From contig JAUYTF010000035.1 in NCBI GenBank assembly GCA_030695285.1, positions 1 to 6,358 on the forward strand: a stretch of DNA of 6,358 nucleotides, written 5' to 3'. Positions 1 through 5,557 of this stretch are shown here, piece after piece. Positions within the stretch are counted from its first letter, which is position 1. Each line of letters opens with the position of its first letter. The position numbers and the translations under genes were made by a program. The notes under the pieces were generated by a model. It was given only the letters and a program-made list of their open reading frames with translations. It was not told where the DNA came from and did no database searches. This stretch comes from Eubacteriales bacterium. Lineage in GTDB: Bacteria; Bacillota; Clostridia; Christensenellales; CAG-138.

Positions 1-912
1 CTGGACGCGGTCATGCTCGTTCTATTGGTGCTGATGTATCGAAAGCAGGTCATCAGCCTCGAATTTCACGAAATCGGCGGGCTTGCGCTCATCGGGCTTT
101 TTGACGTGCATCTGCTCGTAAACGCGCGCTGGATCGGTGCCGCCACCATGCGGCTGTTTGCCAAAGGTATGCCGGGAATGGTGCGCGCGCGATACATCGT
201 AGACACGCTGCTGCTCGTCGCGTTCCTCGCCGTCGGCATCACGGGCGTGCTGATCAACAAGACGCTGTTTACAATTCACGTTGGCGGCAACGCAAAGACG
301 CTGCACTATTTTGCCTCCGCGATTGCCATCATCCTCATGGGCGTGCATCTTGGGCTACACGCGGAGTATATCTTCGGTAAAGTGTTCAAAAAAGGGGCAA
401 ACAAAGCGGCGAAAATCGCGCTGTCGATTGTACTTTCGGCGAGTGTCGCATTCGGCGGCTACAGTCTGCTTACCACGCAGTTTGTTTCCTTCCTCGCCGC
501 TCCGCTGCAAGCCGCTCGATTTTCGCACGGGGATTTTCAGCAGAGCGGAGAGATTGCGCATGACGGCACCACCGGCGAGTGGCCGAGCGACATCAGCGAG
601 CTGCCGGCGTTCGCGGACAGCAGCAACGCGGCGCAACCCCCGCAGGGAGACGGCAGAGGCGCTTCTGGCGGTGGGCGCGGACAAGGGCAGGGTAAAGGGC
701 AAGGCGGCGGAGAAGGCCTTGGAGAGGGTCGTCGCGAAGGCAACTCCGTCAATGCCGCGCTGCTGATTGCGCAGTATGTGAGCATCATTGCGTTGTTTGG
801 CGCGATCACATACGGAGTTGTAAGATTGACGGGAAAAAGAAAGCAGGCAGGCAAAGAGGAAAGCTCTGTTTTAACGGACGAGACGCTTTCTACAGCAGAA
901 TCAAGAGAATAG
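1..912 (+). CDS. DUF4405-type multi-pass membrane protein, likely b-heme binding (5' end outside window)
   Basis: The reading frame is open from base 1 and the first visible residues (LDAV, then MLVLLVLMYRK) are already inside a membrane helix. The start is therefore probably upstream, and the ATG at 13 is unlikely to be the true start. Counting from that ATG, hydrophobic helices lie near residues 1-12, 18-36, 62-82, 98-116, 134-155 and 247-271. The FHEIGG...DVHLLVN block and histidines H19, H33, H98, H112 and H116 fit the DUF4405 family, small cytochrome-b-like proteins in which paired histidines could hold heme. Residues 170-245 form a polar loop, very rich in Gly, Arg and Gln at 211-243, followed by one more helix and a charged tail. 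The role is probably in membrane electron transfer, but the partner is unknown because the upstream neighbour is missing. The family call is from recalled pattern; heme binding is inferred. Confidence 0.7.
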   Translation: MDAVMLVLLVLMYRKQVISLEFHEIGGLALIGLFDVHLLVNARWIGAATMRLFAKGMPGMVRARYIVDTLLLVAFLAVGITGVLINKTLFTIHVGGNAKTLHYFASAIAIILMGVHLGLHAEYIFGKVFKKGANKAAKIALSIVLSASVAFGGYSLLTTQFVSFLAAPLQAARFSHGDFQQSGEIAHDGTTGEWPSDISELPAFADSSNAAQPPQGDGRGASGGGRGQGQGKGQGGGEGLGEGRREGNSVNAALLIAQYVSIIALFGAITYGVVRLTGKRKQAGKEESSVLTDETLSTAESRE

Positions 913-932
913 AAAACAGCAGGCATGCAGAA

Positions 933-959
933 CCCCCGGTCGCGGATTGCGATCGGGGG
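933..959. terminator. Strong hairpin between convergent genes
   Basis: An 11-bp stem, CCCCCGGTCGC paired with GCGATCGGGGG (one G-T pair), closes a 5-base loop, GGATT. It sits 21 bases after the stop of the DUF4405 gene and 33 bases beyond the stop of the convergent two-helix gene, where a shared terminator would be expected. Neither side has a clear run of T, so it is not a textbook intrinsic terminator. It may act as a transcription barrier or as an mRNA 3'-end stabiliser. Confidence 0.5.
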
Positions 960-992
960 CAAACAAGGAATTATGATTATCTATGCTTTGCG

Positions 993-1592
993 TCACCGTG
1001 GGGTGTCCTTCTTATCAGCTATACAAGGAGCCTCGGCGATTATCACGGATTTTGGCAGTCGATTGTAAATCGAACTCGTAATCTTCTCAATGCCCTTATC
1101 GTCTAAATTCAATTTTATATTTTGCTTCTTGCTCAAGACCGTTGGGTCTTCATGGTTGCTAACTTCTGATTCAAAATCTGATTCAACAATCATGTCTCGA
1201 ACGTATGCAACAGTATAGTTTTTTGCTTTATTAATCATCCAACGCCATCGTGGTAAGATATCGTCTTTCATATACTTCGATTCGGTTTTTCTCCATCTCT
1301 CCTTATACTCTGAAATGATGTCATTTATTTCATCTCCGCTTAGTTTCTTTTCGCACACATCAAACCATTGATTTTCCATATCTTCATATATGTCTGCGAG
1401 TTTTACTCTTAATTCGCGCAACTTTGTAATACGATCTTTATATGGTAGTAAAGCGCTTATGATTAATAACAATTGTGAAATGCCAATAATCACCGACCAC
1501 ACCAAACTATACTTCTCCCAGATTCTCCAACTCGCAACGCTACTTGCAGTTATGACTGCAAGCACAATTTTCAAAACTCTGTCGAAGTTCAC
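993..1592 (-). CDS. Small protein with two membrane helices, SLATT-like; probably N-terminally interrupted
   Basis: The 199-residue frame begins at a GTG (1592) with no visible ribosome site in front of it. Residues about 6-22 and 29-50 form two membrane helices separated by a short WRIWEKY turn. A long charged helical region follows (about 52-118, rich in Lys, Arg and Glu), then a polar tail. This plan resembles SLATT-type proteins, two-helix membrane proteins often linked to nucleotide-signal defence systems, and a group of uncharacterised Bacillota proteins with a similar SSxxxW...PY pattern. No CD-NTase, SLOG or nuclease partner gene is nearby. The gene is much richer in A+T than its neighbours, which suggests recent transfer. 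The natural start is probably the ATG at 1676 or 1670, cut off by an in-frame TAG at 1608-1610, so this may be a pseudogene. That a protein is encoded is well supported; the family assignment is tentative and the function unknown. Confidence 0.55.
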   Translation of the reverse strand: MNFDRVLKIVLAVITASSVASWRIWEKYSLVWSVIIGISQLLLIISALLPYKDRITKLRELRVKLADIYEDMENQWFDVCEKKLSGDEINDIISEYKERWRKTESKYMKDDILPRWRWMINKAKNYTVAYVRDMIVESDFESEVSNHEDPTVLSKKQNIKLNLDDKGIEKITSSIYNRLPKSVIIAEAPCIADKKDTPR

Positions 1593-1607
1593 GCAGAAAC
1601 GAAACTG

Positions 1608-1676
1608 CTACTTGTAATAGAAAAGACCATAGCAGAATCGAGTTAAAACTTTTAAATATCTATCATTCATAACCAT
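1608..1676 (-). pseudogene. 22-codon 5' segment of the two-helix gene, ending in an in-frame TAG
   Basis: An ATG at 1676-1674 (a second at 1670-1668) lies 7 bases after AAAGGTG (1684-1690), a good ribosome binding site. From there 22 codons (MVMNDRYLKVLTRFCYGLFYYK) run to TAG at 1608-1610, exactly in frame with the 199-residue body downstream. Without that one stop the protein would be about 227 residues long, with a basic, aromatic N-terminus before the first membrane helix. The simplest reading is that a sense codon became amber. Alternatives are a short leader peptide with re-initiation at the GTG 15 bases further on, or a sequencing error. Confidence 0.55.
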
Positions 1677-1711
1677 CCTCTGTCACCTTTCCCTTTCTGT
1701 TTTATGCCACC

Positions 1712-1739
1712 ATAATACTGCTAATTCATATATTGTCAA
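1712..1739 (-). promoter_or_regulatory. Sigma-A-type promoter for the two-helix gene
   Basis: On the minus strand a perfect TTGACA (1734-1739) and TATTAT (1712-1717, one change from TATAAT) are 16 bases apart. The predicted start of transcription is near 1705, giving a short leader that carries the AAAGGTG ribosome site at 1684-1690. This places the 5' end of the gene upstream of the TAG and argues against the GTG at 1592 as the original start. Confidence 0.7.
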
Positions 1740-1890
1740 TGTTATTTTTTGTATTTTCTTAGGATCACAATTGCAATATTACGTTTTTTTTCTTGATCAG
1801 TATGGATTCTTCAAATGTTGCTTTTCTGATTGAAACTGTTATATCATGTTTTCATCTTTTCTCAAGCTCGCGTCATAGAAAAACCTGTGA

Positions 1891-1924
1891 ATATAACAAA
1901 ACAGCACCCATTTCAGGGTGCCGT
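1891..1924 (-). terminator. Intrinsic terminator of tRNA-Thr(GGU)
   Basis: Read on the minus strand, ACGGCACCC pairs with GGGTGCTGT (9 bp with one G-T pair) around a 6-base loop, TGAAAT. The stem is followed by the T-rich TTTGTTATATT. It begins 10 bases beyond the CCA end of the tRNA gene. Confidence 0.75.
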
Positions 1925-1934
1925 TTGTCTGTTT

Positions 1935-2010
1935 TGGAGCTGATGAGCAGATTCGAACTGCCTACCTCCTCATTACCAATGAGGTGCTCTACCGACTGAG
2001 CTACATCAGC
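1935..2010 (-). tRNA. tRNA-Thr (anticodon GGU)
   Basis: This is a full 76-base cloverleaf with a 7-bp acceptor stem, GCTGATG with CATCAGC. The anticodon stem CCTCA/TGAGG encloses the loop TTGGTAA, with anticodon GGT at 1975-1977 in reverse. The T loop is TTCGAAT and the T stem is fully paired with one G-U. Discriminator U and CCA are encoded (TCCA). The gene lies about 130 bases downstream of hom on the same strand and has its own promoter and terminator. Confidence 0.96.
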
Positions 2011-2022
2011 GCTGCAACGAAC

Positions 2023-2051
2023 ATTATAGCTAAACCAGCAGTTCATTGCAA
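2023..2051 (-). promoter_or_regulatory. Promoter of tRNA-Thr(GGU)
   Basis: The minus strand carries TTGCAA (2046-2051), 17 bases, then a perfect TATAAT (2023-2028). The tRNA 5' end is 12 bases beyond the -10 box, so the transcript starts almost at the mature end. The tRNA need not rely on read-through from hom. Confidence 0.72.
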
Positions 2052-2140
2052 GTGTTAATTTCGGCAGATTGCGATTCCTGCGCGCTGCTCAAATATGAGT
2101 TCTTTACCGCAACGCACGCGAGTTGCACTCTGAAATTTCT

Positions 2141-3436
2141 CTATTCCTCCACACGGATCATGCTCTCCACCGCGTTGACACACGCAAGCGCCTCAATCTT
2201 CTTGAGCGCCTCGCGTACACTAAATTCGCTCGCCGCATGCGTCAGGAACGTGATGCGCGAAGACACGCCGTCGTTCTCCCCGAGCTGGATGACGCTCTTG
2301 AGTGAAACCCCCTGCTCGGCAAACGACGCGGCAATCGCCGCCATCGTGCCGGGCCTATCCGCCACATGCAGACGAATGCAGTAGATGCAATGAAAATCCT
2401 TCACGAGCTCGATCTCGCTGCTGATGCGCTCTTCGTTGACAAACGTCATGTATTGATGCCGCTCGTCGTGATGGCAGGCGTATACGATATCGCTCACCAC
2501 TGCGCTCGCAGTCGGCATACAGCCCGCGCCGCGGCCATAGAGCATCACGTCGTCCACCGCGTGACCGGTGAGGAAGATCGCGTTAAACACGCCGCGCACG
2601 CTCGCGAGCGGATGCGTCTTTGGGATCATGGTCGGATGCACGCGCACCTCGATCTTATTCCCGTCCTTTTTACCGATGGCGAGCAGCTTGATGCGGTAAT
2701 TGAGCAGCTGCGCGGTCTCAAAATCCGCCTTTGTCAGCTTCGTAATCCCCTCGCGGTAGATCACCTCGATGGGCATATGCGCGTGGAAGGACATCGACGA
2801 GAGGATCGAGAGCTTATACATCGCGTCATAGCCCTCCACGTCCGCCGTTGGGTTCGCCTCGGCGTAGCCAAGGTCCTGGGCATCCGCGAGCGCGTCCTCG
2901 AAGCTCTGGCCGCTCTCGGTCATCTGCGTGAGGATATAGTTCGTCGTGCCGTTGATGATGCCCATCACGCGGGTGATGTTGTTGGCCTGCATAGAGTCGA
3001 GAATCGTGCGGATGATCGGGATGCCTCCGCCGACCGTCGCCTCCAGATACAACCCAGCTCCCGTGGCCTTTGCCGCCTTTTCAAACGCGGGCCAGTTCTT
3101 GCTCATGACTTCCTTATTTGATGTGACAACCGTCTTGCCCGCCTCCAGCGCGCGTATGATAAACGTCTTTGCCGGCTCGATGCCTCCCATGCATTCAACC
3201 ACGATATCGATCGCGGGATCGGAGACGATCTCGTCAAACGACGTGGTAAACAGCGCGCGCGGCGCAAGGTCGAGATTGGGTTCGTGTTCAGGATCAAAAT
3301 CGCGCACGAGAATGCGGCCGACAGAGAGCTCAATGCCCTCTCTGTGTGCAATCTGCGCGCCATTTTCGCTGACGATGCGGTAGGCTCCGCTGCCGACTGT
3401 GCCAAAGCCCAACAGGGCAACTGAAAAGTGTTTCAC
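2141..3436 (-). CDS. hom: Homoserine dehydrogenase with C-terminal ACT domain
   Basis: This cytoplasmic enzyme reduces L-aspartate 4-semialdehyde to homoserine with NAD(P)H, the branch step to threonine and methionine. The 431 residues match the usual single-function Bacillota enzyme. GFGTVG (10-15) begins the Rossmann fold, SNKE is at 106-109 and NGTTNYIL at 162-169. The segment YAEANPTADVEGYDAMYK (191-208) carries E193, D204 and K208, equivalent to the catalytic Glu, Asp and Lys of the family. An ACT regulatory domain (about 354-428, ADRPGTMAAIAASFAEQGVSL) suggests amino-acid feedback, usually by threonine. The start is a GTG 4 bases after a perfect AGGAGG (3441-3446); it overlaps an out-of-frame ATG that meets TGA at once. 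Hom stands alone, without thrB, thrC or an aspartokinase gene in the window. The gap from the fused gene upstream holds a terminator, so hom probably has a separate or read-through promoter that I could not locate. No clear terminator follows it. Confidence 0.96.
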   Translation of the reverse strand: MKHFSVALLGFGTVGSGAYRIVSENGAQIAHREGIELSVGRILVRDFDPEHEPNLDLAPRALFTTSFDEIVSDPAIDIVVECMGGIEPAKTFIIRALEAGKTVVTSNKEVMSKNWPAFEKAAKATGAGLYLEATVGGGIPIIRTILDSMQANNITRVMGIINGTTNYILTQMTESGQSFEDALADAQDLGYAEANPTADVEGYDAMYKLSILSSMSFHAHMPIEVIYREGITKLTKADFETAQLLNYRIKLLAIGKKDGNKIEVRVHPTMIPKTHPLASVRGVFNAIFLTGHAVDDVMLYGRGAGCMPTASAVVSDIVYACHHDERHQYMTFVNEERISSEIELVKDFHCIYCIRLHVADRPGTMAAIAASFAEQGVSLKSVIQLGENDGVSSRITFLTHAASEFSVREALKKIEALACVNAVESMIRVEE

Positions 3437-3450
3437 ATTTCCTCCTATGT

Positions 3451-3509
3451 GTGTCTCTCGCTTAGAAAAGAACGCTCTACGCGCTTTAAATCTATTGGTG
3501 CAAATAGCT
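3451..3509 (-). repeat. Diverged copy A of a hairpin element upstream of hom
   Basis: This stretch aligns end to end, with small gaps, to the terminator region at 3515-3579. On the plus strand both start with GTGT-CTCTCGC-TA-AAAAG, have a GC-rich stem in the middle, and end GGTGCAAATAGCT here or GGTGTAAAAAGCT there. Copy A still folds weakly on the minus strand (AAAGCGCG with CGTTCTTT, one mismatch) and is followed by TTTTC. It lies just before the hom ribosome site, so it may be a decayed second terminator or an attenuator-like element. Confidence 0.5.
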
Positions 3510-3514
3510 GCAGC

Positions 3515-3579
3515 GTGTTTCTCTCGCCTAAAAAGAGCGCCCGCAAGCGCTCTTAAAAAAGCGTTCGGTGTAAAAAGCT
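3515..3579 (-). repeat. Copy B of the hairpin element, overlapping the stop of the fused gene
   Basis: This is the longer partner of the element at 3451-3509. It contains the intrinsic terminator at 3530-3554 and reaches into the TAG stop codon (3578-3580) of the transporter-kinase gene. The similarity runs through both flanks and the hairpin, which points to an old tandem duplication rather than two chance hairpins. Confidence 0.5.
3530..3554 (-). terminator. Intrinsic terminator after the transporter-kinase gene
   Basis: On the minus strand a perfect 8-bp stem, AAGAGCGC with GCGCTCTT, encloses the 6-base loop TTGCGG and runs into a T tract (TTTTT in all, the first two in the stem). It begins 23 bases after the stop codon at 3578 and probably ends most transcripts before hom. 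Confidence 0.75.
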
Positions 3580-4918
3580 ACTCGGAAAGCGCGGCGCCGA
3601 TGGCGGTTGCAAACGCCGCGTGGTCAGGCACGATGAACTTGACGTTGTGCAGGGCTGCGACTTCATCGAGACTGCGCTGCGCGATGGGCCAGTCCGTAAT
3701 CGTGCCGACTAGCACGATAGTTCGGGTCAGATGTCGCTTTGCAGCGAACACCGCCATCACACCGATGGACTGGAAGATCATGTTGCACAATCCCGCTGCA
3801 ACGTCCGCGCGCGCTGACTGCTCGGAGAGCTTGCTCATGTTGGCGACTGTCGCACTGGGTGTGAGGTGCGAGAGCGTGCCTTCAAAGACATCCCGCAGCT
3901 GCAGGTCGATGGCGTGCAGATCGCCGCTTGCCGCGAGCTGCTGCAGCTCGTCCATATCGTCCGTTCCGCAGAGCCTGCCGCTGAGGACCTTGAGCATGCC
4001 TCCGCCAAGGCCTGTGCCGCCGACGTGCCAGGCGCGAACGGGCGTGATGCGCGTAAACGACGTGCCTGTGCCGATGCTGACAACGAGCGTATTGGATTGT
4101 TTGACTAGCTTCGTTGCGCCGTGCGAAACAGACGTAAACTCGTCCCTCCGCACGGTCGGAATGCCATGCAGGTTTCCTTTGATAAACGAGGAGCCCACGC
4201 CGGTGATCGCAATGCGCTTCACGCCCGCGTAGCCGAAGCTCTCCAGCGCGTCTTCAAAGCTCTGCTCGTCGGGTTTTCTGTATTCCTTGACGCACTTGCC
4301 ATTTTTTACCAGCGCGAATTTCGTGGTGGAAGCACCGATGTCGATGCCCAGCACGATCTCTCGCGGGCTGATGGCAGCGACGATGACGGGCACGAGCAGA
4401 ATGGCCGCTACGAGCTCGATGGAGCCATTGACGCCGATGAGCGTGGCGTAGATGGTGCCAAGCAGCGGAAGCCCGATGAGCACCGCTGAGAAGAGTTTGA
4501 GCGCGGAGAGCACGAGCACGGTGTTGGTGAGAGTCGCCACCGTTGCGGAGAGCGCCGCGACGATGCCGGTACGCAGGCGGAGTTTGCGTAGCCACTGCGC
4601 CGTGAGGCCGCCGGCGATGCCGACGATCACGCGCGGCACGAGGCACACCATCGGGTTGACAAACGGCGCCCAGAGCGGGTTGGTCAGCGCGCGCAGCATG
4701 CATGTGATGCCCCAGACAAAGCCGAGCACCGCGCCATATTTCCAGCCGAGCATAACCGCGCCGACGGCGACGACGATATGCAGCGTCGTGATCTCCACCA
4801 GTCCATAGTTGATATATCCGGTATAAGGCACAACGGTCATCACGATGATGAGCGCGGAGAGGATCCCGGCGCGCACGAGGCTTCTCGTGTCGGTCTTCCG
4901 CTTTGTCGCAAGTTCCAT
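3578..4918 (-). CDS. Fusion of an ECF-transporter S component (PanT-like) and type II pantothenate kinase (CoaW-like)
   Basis: The 446-residue protein has two parts. Residues about 12-183 form roughly six membrane helices with the ECF S-component pattern: LVEITTLHIVVAVGAVMLG at 40-58 and LRALTNPLWAPFVNPMVCLVPR at 75-96. This small membrane protein would bind a vitamin and dock with a shared energising module. Residues about 188-446 match type II pantothenate kinase along their whole length. Landmarks are the nucleotide loop GIDIGASTTK (191-200), the likely catalytic Glu E260 in RRDEFTSVSHGA, SIGTGTS (281-287), VGGTGLGGGM (299-308) and the closing AAFATAIGAAL. A His (298) sits before VGG where, as I recall, the Staphylococcus enzyme has Arg. 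The kinase starts about five residues after the last helix, almost without linker, and would face the cytoplasm. The ATG follows GGAGG at 8 bases. Vitamin B5 as substrate is inferred from the kinase half. Uptake and first-step phosphorylation for coenzyme A would thus be coupled. Confidence 0.88.
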   Translation of the reverse strand: MELATKRKTDTRSLVRAGILSALIIVMTVVPYTGYINYGLVEITTLHIVVAVGAVMLGWKYGAVLGFVWGITCMLRALTNPLWAPFVNPMVCLVPRVIVGIAGGLTAQWLRKLRLRTGIVAALSATVATLTNTVLVLSALKLFSAVLIGLPLLGTIYATLIGVNGSIELVAAILLVPVIVAAISPREIVLGIDIGASTTKFALVKNGKCVKEYRKPDEQSFEDALESFGYAGVKRIAITGVGSSFIKGNLHGIPTVRRDEFTSVSHGATKLVKQSNTLVVSIGTGTSFTRITPVRAWHVGGTGLGGGMLKVLSGRLCGTDDMDELQQLAASGDLHAIDLQLRDVFEGTLSHLTPSATVANMSKLSEQSARADVAAGLCNMIFQSIGVMAVFAAKRHLTRTIVLVGTITDWPIAQRSLDEVAALHNVKFIVPDHAAFATAIGAALSE

Positions 4919-4971
4919 TTTGTTTGCCTCCGTTTCTTTGTTGCGTACTATCGAGCACGTTGAGTTTCCAT

Positions 4972-5000
4972 ATTATATATCATCCGCGCGATGCATGCAA
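4972..5000 (-). promoter_or_regulatory. Promoter of the transporter-kinase gene
   Basis: The minus strand has TTGCAT (4995-5000), a 17-base spacer, then a perfect TATAAT (4972-4977). The leader to the ATG at 4918 is about 45-50 bases long, which leaves no room for a riboswitch downstream of this promoter. GGAGG (4928-4932) is the ribosome site. Confidence 0.7.
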
Positions 5001-5130
5001 CGAAAACCGCTTATTAATGAACAGAATCTCCAAAAATTTAGTCAACCTCCATTTACTCTGCCATGAGCAGTGATCCATCTCGTATATCAATTTTCTCTGA
5101 TTTTCCTCTGTCAAAAGCCTCATGTTTCCG

Positions 5131-5159
5131 TTGACAGGGCACCCTTTCTCCGCTATACT
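5131..5159 (+). promoter_or_regulatory. Promoter of the tRNA operon
   Basis: A perfect TTGACA (5131-5136) is 17 bases from TATACT (5154-5159, one change from TATAAT). Transcription would start near 5166, about 18 bases before tRNA-Val. It is divergent from the transporter-kinase promoter, about 130 bases away; I see nothing else between them. Confidence 0.82.
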
Positions 5160-5183
5160 TATTTTTGCATTTGTATTGTGCGG

Positions 5184-5259
5184 GGGAGCATAGCTCAGCT
5201 GGAAGAGCATTTGCCTTACAAGCAAGGGGTCACAGGTTCGAGCCCTGTTGTTCCCACCA
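5184..5259 (+). tRNA. tRNA-Val (anticodon UAC)
   Basis: This is a 76-base cloverleaf. The acceptor stem pairs GGGAGCA with TGTTCCC, and the anticodon stem pairs TTTGC with GCAAG (outer T-G pair). The loop CTTACAA has anticodon TAC at 5217-5219. The T stem pairs ACAGG with CCTGT around TTCGAGC, and ACCA is encoded. It is the first gene of the tRNA operon. Confidence 0.95.
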
Positions 5260-5268
5260 TTTTACATT

Positions 5269-5345
5269 GGCCCGGTAGTACAGTTGGTTAGTACGCCAGC
5301 CTGTCACGCTGGAGGTCAGGGGTTCGAGTCCCCTCCGGGTCGCCA
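5269..5345 (+). tRNA. tRNA-Asp (anticodon GUC)
   Basis: This is a 77-base cloverleaf. The acceptor stem pairs GGCCCGG with CCGGGTC (one G-T). The anticodon stem CCAGC/GCTGG holds loop CTGTCAC with GTC at 5303-5305. Discriminator G plus CCA is encoded. It follows tRNA-Val after 9 bases. Confidence 0.96.
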
Positions 5346-5353
5346 CTTTTTCT

Positions 5354-5429
5354 GCCTCGGTAGCTCAGCTGGTAGAGCAAGGGACTGAAAATCCCTGTGT
5401 CGGTGGTTCAAGTCCACTCTGAGGCACCA
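5354..5429 (+). tRNA. tRNA-Phe (anticodon GAA)
   Basis: This is a 76-base cloverleaf. The acceptor stem pairs GCCTCGG with CTGAGGC, and the anticodon stem pairs AGGGA with TCCCT. The loop CTGAAAA has GAA at 5387-5389, the T loop is TTCAAGT, and ACCA is encoded. It follows tRNA-Asp after 8 bases. Confidence 0.96.
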
Positions 5430-5438
5430 GAATTGCTG

Positions 5439-5514
5439 GCTGGTGTAGCTCAATTGGCAGAGCAGCTGATTTGTAATCAGCAGGTTGCGGGTTCGAGTCC
5501 CATCACCAGCTCCA
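5439..5514 (+). tRNA. tRNA-Thr (anticodon UGU)
   Basis: This is a 76-base cloverleaf. The acceptor stem pairs GCTGGTG with CACCAGC, the anticodon stem pairs GCTGA with TCAGC, and the loop TTTGTAA has TGT at 5472-5474. TCCA is encoded, as in the other tRNA-Thr of the window. The T stem is GCGGG against CCCAT, so pair 49-65 is G-U and pair 50-64 is a C-A mismatch. Confidence 0.95.
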
Positions 5515-5557
5515 TTGTTTCCTTGAAAACCAAATTGCCAGTTTCACACACTTTCGT

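Noticed and set aside
537..962. Proline-rich frame on the minus strand near the start of the window
   Set aside because: It is the complement of the glycine-rich loop of the DUF4405 gene, and it starts inside the 933-959 hairpin region.
1014..1021. Possible attachment-site copy of the tRNA-Thr 3' end (ATCAGCT)
   Set aside because: Only 7 bases match, it falls inside the coding body of the two-helix gene, and that length is expected by chance.
1608..1610. Programmed read-through of the amber codon (pyrrolysine or suppressor tRNA)
   Set aside because: No pyrrolysine tRNA or synthetase is in the window, no downstream stem is evident, and the protein is not of a known pyrrolysine family. Mutation or re-initiation is simpler.
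1793..1999. 68-codon plus-strand frame between the two-helix gene and hom
   Set aside because: It runs into the antisense of tRNA-Thr and its terminator and lacks a ribosome site.
2366..3121. Open frame of 251 codons on the plus strand opposite hom
   Set aside because: It lies wholly inside hom on the other strand, has no ribosome site and shows no recognisable domain. Hom itself matches its family end to end.
3437..3577. T-box or threonine/methionine riboswitch before hom
   Set aside because: I found no T-box core (AGGGTGG-like), specifier stem or SAM-type leader. The gap is explained by the two hairpin copies and the ribosome site.
3399..4232. Open frame of 277 codons on the plus strand opposite the kinase half
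   Set aside because: It is a low-quality Ala/Ser/Arg-rich translation that crosses the hom start and a terminator. It is a shadow of the GC-rich minus-strand gene.
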